Shown here: positions 23,807-25,851 of the stretch, piece after piece
Position numbering within the stretch: position 1 is the first letter of the stretch
Layout of the letters: the number at the start of each line of letters is the position of its first letter
IMG/VR virus record: IMGVR_UViG_3300003878_000004
Coordinates: 1-25,851 of that record
Strand: one strand, 5' to 3'
DNA from: a virus
Length of the DNA stretch: 25,851 bases
Program-made: the position numbers and the translations under genes
The notes under the pieces: model-generated
The model's input: the letters and a program-made list of their open reading frames with translations, nothing else
Database searches by the model: none
Told to the model about the DNA's origin: nothing

Positions 23807-23829
23807 TCTCTATAGTGGAGGGATAAGCA
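23807..23829 (-). promoter_or_regulatory. Phage RNA polymerase promoter for late operon
   Basis: The minus strand reads TGCTTATC followed by CCTCCACTATAGAGA, with the T7-like core CACTATAG and the start at G23810. Its first base directly follows the polymerase stop codon TAA at 23830-23832. It differs in only two bases from the element at 149-171. The upstream half (-8 to -12, CTCCT read outward from the core) is unlike T7, so the polymerase should have its own specificity. It would drive all genes from the 55-aa gene to the lysis genes. Confidence 0.88.
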
Positions 23830-25851
23830 TTAGCCAAAGAAGTAGGAGGAAGACAGGACTTCATTCAAGTCTAGTGTACCCCTGTTTGGTAAGGGGGGCA
23901 GCTCTATTCCGTGCCGCTCTTCGTGAACTTCCTTAAAGGACTGCAGTACATCGTAGTATGTATGTAGCGCTACGAATTGCTGTCGAATATGCTCCTGTAG
24001 CTTCTCTGCATACCGGGCAGGTACCCCGAAGTCATCGTGGATCATCGCGAAATCAACCATACCGTCATCCAAACACGCATTTATGGTCATCATCATATGA
24101 CAGGCATCCACATGATGCACTAGGTTAGGGCTAGAACCCTGCCTTTGCTTACGGATGTCCAGTGTATCTGTATACTTGGCTACCCGTACTTGAAGCCGCC
24201 CATTTATCTGGGTTTCTATCTTCTTGCTGTCGTACTTCATACTGGCCTGTAATACAGGAAATCCTATCGGACTGTGGTACTTAAGCGGCGCGTTGCTCTT
24301 AGAAAGTACTGCGCTGCACTCTTGTATCCAATCCATAGCCCCTCGTGCAGCCACAACCACCTCTGAAATACTTTCCCACAGTAGAGGGTTTAAGTATATG
24401 GAGTGCTTAAAACGGGTATTCTTGTCGAAGTGTTCTGACAGGTTGTCTTGAAGGTAGGCGTATATACTTGCCGTACATGCCTGCTGCGTTGATCCGTAGG
24501 GCAAAGTCATAACGGGTTTTTTAGGCATCTTCCGAGACATATTGTCTCCTAGTGCCGATACCCAGTTAATTGCGGCGGGTACTCCCCTATCCGCCTCGGC
24601 CTTCAACTTTCTGTAGCATACGTCTGCTACGTCTTGGTAAATGTCCGCAGGCGTTCTACTCGGAACGAGGTTGACGGAAGAACCGCCCACTTCGTCGGAG
24701 AGCATGGCTGAAAAGTGCTGCAAGCCATTACAGCTGCCATCAAGCCCGACAGGCAAATGCGATATAAATTCATAAGGGTTCTCTTCTTTTAATAGGTTGG
24801 AATACTCGAAGCACCAAGCAAGGAACTGGTAAGGCTTGTCCGCCTGTGCCCAGAACGCTCGGTTAGAGATTGGGTCCAGAGCAACTGCAGTAATGGCAGG
24901 TATGCTTTGCTCCGCCCACGAAACCCTGTCATCATAGGATACTTTATCGTATCCAAACTTGTTTGCTCCGTTAATGAGGAACCACCGGAGGCCGTTTTCG
25001 TCATGTATCTTCTCTCCTCTGCTAAATTCTATAAGCGCCTTGCTTTGATCTGTGCCTTGTGGGGTTAATCCAGCAGTCGCTGCATAAACGCGGCCCCTAA
25101 AGTCACACTGATATACATACCAGAACTCTTCGTGCTTCTGCATCTCTGTAGCTAGACGCATAGTCCGTACTAGAGCTAGGTTCTTCGCCACACGCTCTTT
25201 CTCCAGCGTGTATAGCTCCCTCGTGACGGCCTTCCATTCATTAAAGGCTAAGTACTGCTCAGAACCCTCTTTAAGCTCCCCAGCAACTTCTCCGGGGGAT
25301 AGGGGGCAATCTGGGAACTCGTACGGCTGTGACCTAGGCATACCACAGCCTAGGTTTTTACGCCACACCTCGTCTAGGGTTTCCTTCACACGGCTGTTAA
25401 CCCGCCACGGCGTCTGCTGCATTGCATTAACCGCATTAAGTACTGCGGGCATCTCTGCGTCAAGGTACATGTCCTTACGATCTGCAGTCATCTGTTTAGA
25501 TTTAATTAGAGGGGTACGTCCTCGTAGTGACGGGGACCAGAAGCCACCGTCTGTTACACTAACCCAGTTAGCTGGTGGTATCAGACAAGGCATCCGATCT
25601 GGGCTGGTTAATTCTACTAGGTCGTCGTGCCTAGTTATCCAGTCGATACACTCCGCCGTAGGTACCACTTTGTTCTGTGCCTTCATCTTACCGGATGATT
25701 TACCAGAGCTTGTGATCTCTACCAGATTGGATACTTCCATCAGCAAGGAGATAACGAGTGCGCCTACTCCGAGGGCGTCTGCCTCAGACCAATCCACCCA
25801 CACCAAGCCCTGATCCTGCCCCTTAGCACAGAGTACTTTTCGCTTGTGGAC
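23830..25851 (-). CDS. T7-type single-subunit RNA polymerase, C-terminal part
   Basis: The frame is open to the right edge, so 674 aa are present and the N-terminus is missing. If collinear with T7 (883 aa), about 166 residues are outside. Palm motif LDGSCNGLQHFSAML holds the metal-binding Asp at 24739-24741 (T7 Asp537). RKMPKKPVMTLPYGS matches the finger motif with T7 Lys631 and Tyr639. IHDDFG at about 24030-24040 holds the second catalytic Asp (T7 Asp812). The end SSYFFG matches the T7 aromatic foot (DFAFA). The promoter-recognition loop, before GSSPNLVHHVDA, is shorter and diverged from T7. It should transcribe from the two phage promoters found here. Confidence 0.96.
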   Translation of the reverse strand, partial: VHKRKVLCAKGQDQGLVWVDWSEADALGVGALVISLLMEVSNLVEITSSGKSSGKMKAQNKVVPTAECIDWITRHDDLVELTSPDRMPCLIPPANWVSVTDGGFWSPSLRGRTPLIKSKQMTADRKDMYLDAEMPAVLNAVNAMQQTPWRVNSRVKETLDEVWRKNLGCGMPRSQPYEFPDCPLSPGEVAGELKEGSEQYLAFNEWKAVTRELYTLEKERVAKNLALVRTMRLATEMQKHEEFWYVYQCDFRGRVYAATAGLTPQGTDQSKALIEFSRGEKIHDENGLRWFLINGANKFGYDKVSYDDRVSWAEQSIPAITAVALDPISNRAFWAQADKPYQFLAWCFEYSNLLKEENPYEFISHLPVGLDGSCNGLQHFSAMLSDEVGGSSVNLVPSRTPADIYQDVADVCYRKLKAEADRGVPAAINWVSALGDNMSRKMPKKPVMTLPYGSTQQACTASIYAYLQDNLSEHFDKNTRFKHSIYLNPLLWESISEVVVAARGAMDWIQECSAVLSKSNAPLKYHSPIGFPVLQASMKYDSKKIETQINGRLQVRVAKYTDTLDIRKQRQGSSPNLVHHVDACHMMMTINACLDDGMVDFAMIHDDFGVPARYAEKLQEHIRQQFVALHTYYDVLQSFKEVHEERHGIELPPLPNRGTLDLNEVLSSSYFFG

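Noticed and set aside
25208-25813. 201-codon open frame on the plus strand
   Set aside because: It lies antisense to the clearly conserved RNA polymerase and has no recognisable motif.
1-25851. tRNA genes, CRISPR arrays, insertion sequences, integrase or attachment sites
   Set aside because: None was seen; the window is fully explained as a lytic phage late operon and its end region.

Overview
This window is the late (virion and lysis) half of a T7-like podophage genome, order Autographivirales by its single-subunit RNA polymerase. Every supported gene lies on the minus strand, so the operon reads from right to left. No host gene, tRNA, CRISPR array, integrase or insertion sequence was seen. 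The host cannot be named from sequence alone. The late gene order is that of T7, but the RNA polymerase sits directly before the structural genes and the lysis genes follow the terminase, an arrangement closer to phiKMV-type phages.

Layout in transcription order: the C-terminal three quarters of the RNA polymerase (running off the right edge); a phage promoter abutting its stop codon; four small overlapping genes (55 aa and 65 aa unknowns, a GNAT acetyltransferase, a gp7.3-like protein); portal, scaffold and major capsid; a strong UUCG-loop terminator; tail tube A (gp11) and B (gp12); three internal core proteins (gp14-, gp15- and gp16-like), with a lytic transglycosylase domain in the gp15-position protein; a 1291-aa tailspike; a small coiled-coil membrane protein at the T7 holin position; terminase small and large subunits; a coiled-coil unknown; a GH19-type endolysin; a three-segment holin; and two small unknown proteins.

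The leftmost 519 bases hold no gene. They contain a second phage promoter (21 of 23 bases identical to the first), AT-rich CTATATATCA repeats, an 11-bp direct repeat and two hairpins. This resembles the right end of the T7 genome, where the phi-OR promoter lies close to the terminal repeat.

The polymerase would fire from the promoter behind its own gene and transcribe about 23 kb of virion, packaging and lysis genes. The capsid terminator would reduce readthrough into tail genes, and hairpins at three downstream gene junctions may process or stabilise the mRNA. The least ordinary parts are the tailspike, which appears to combine an SGNH-type esterase with a pectate-lyase-like beta-helix; the matching promoter pair; the small genes behind the polymerase; and the two small proteins after the lysis genes.
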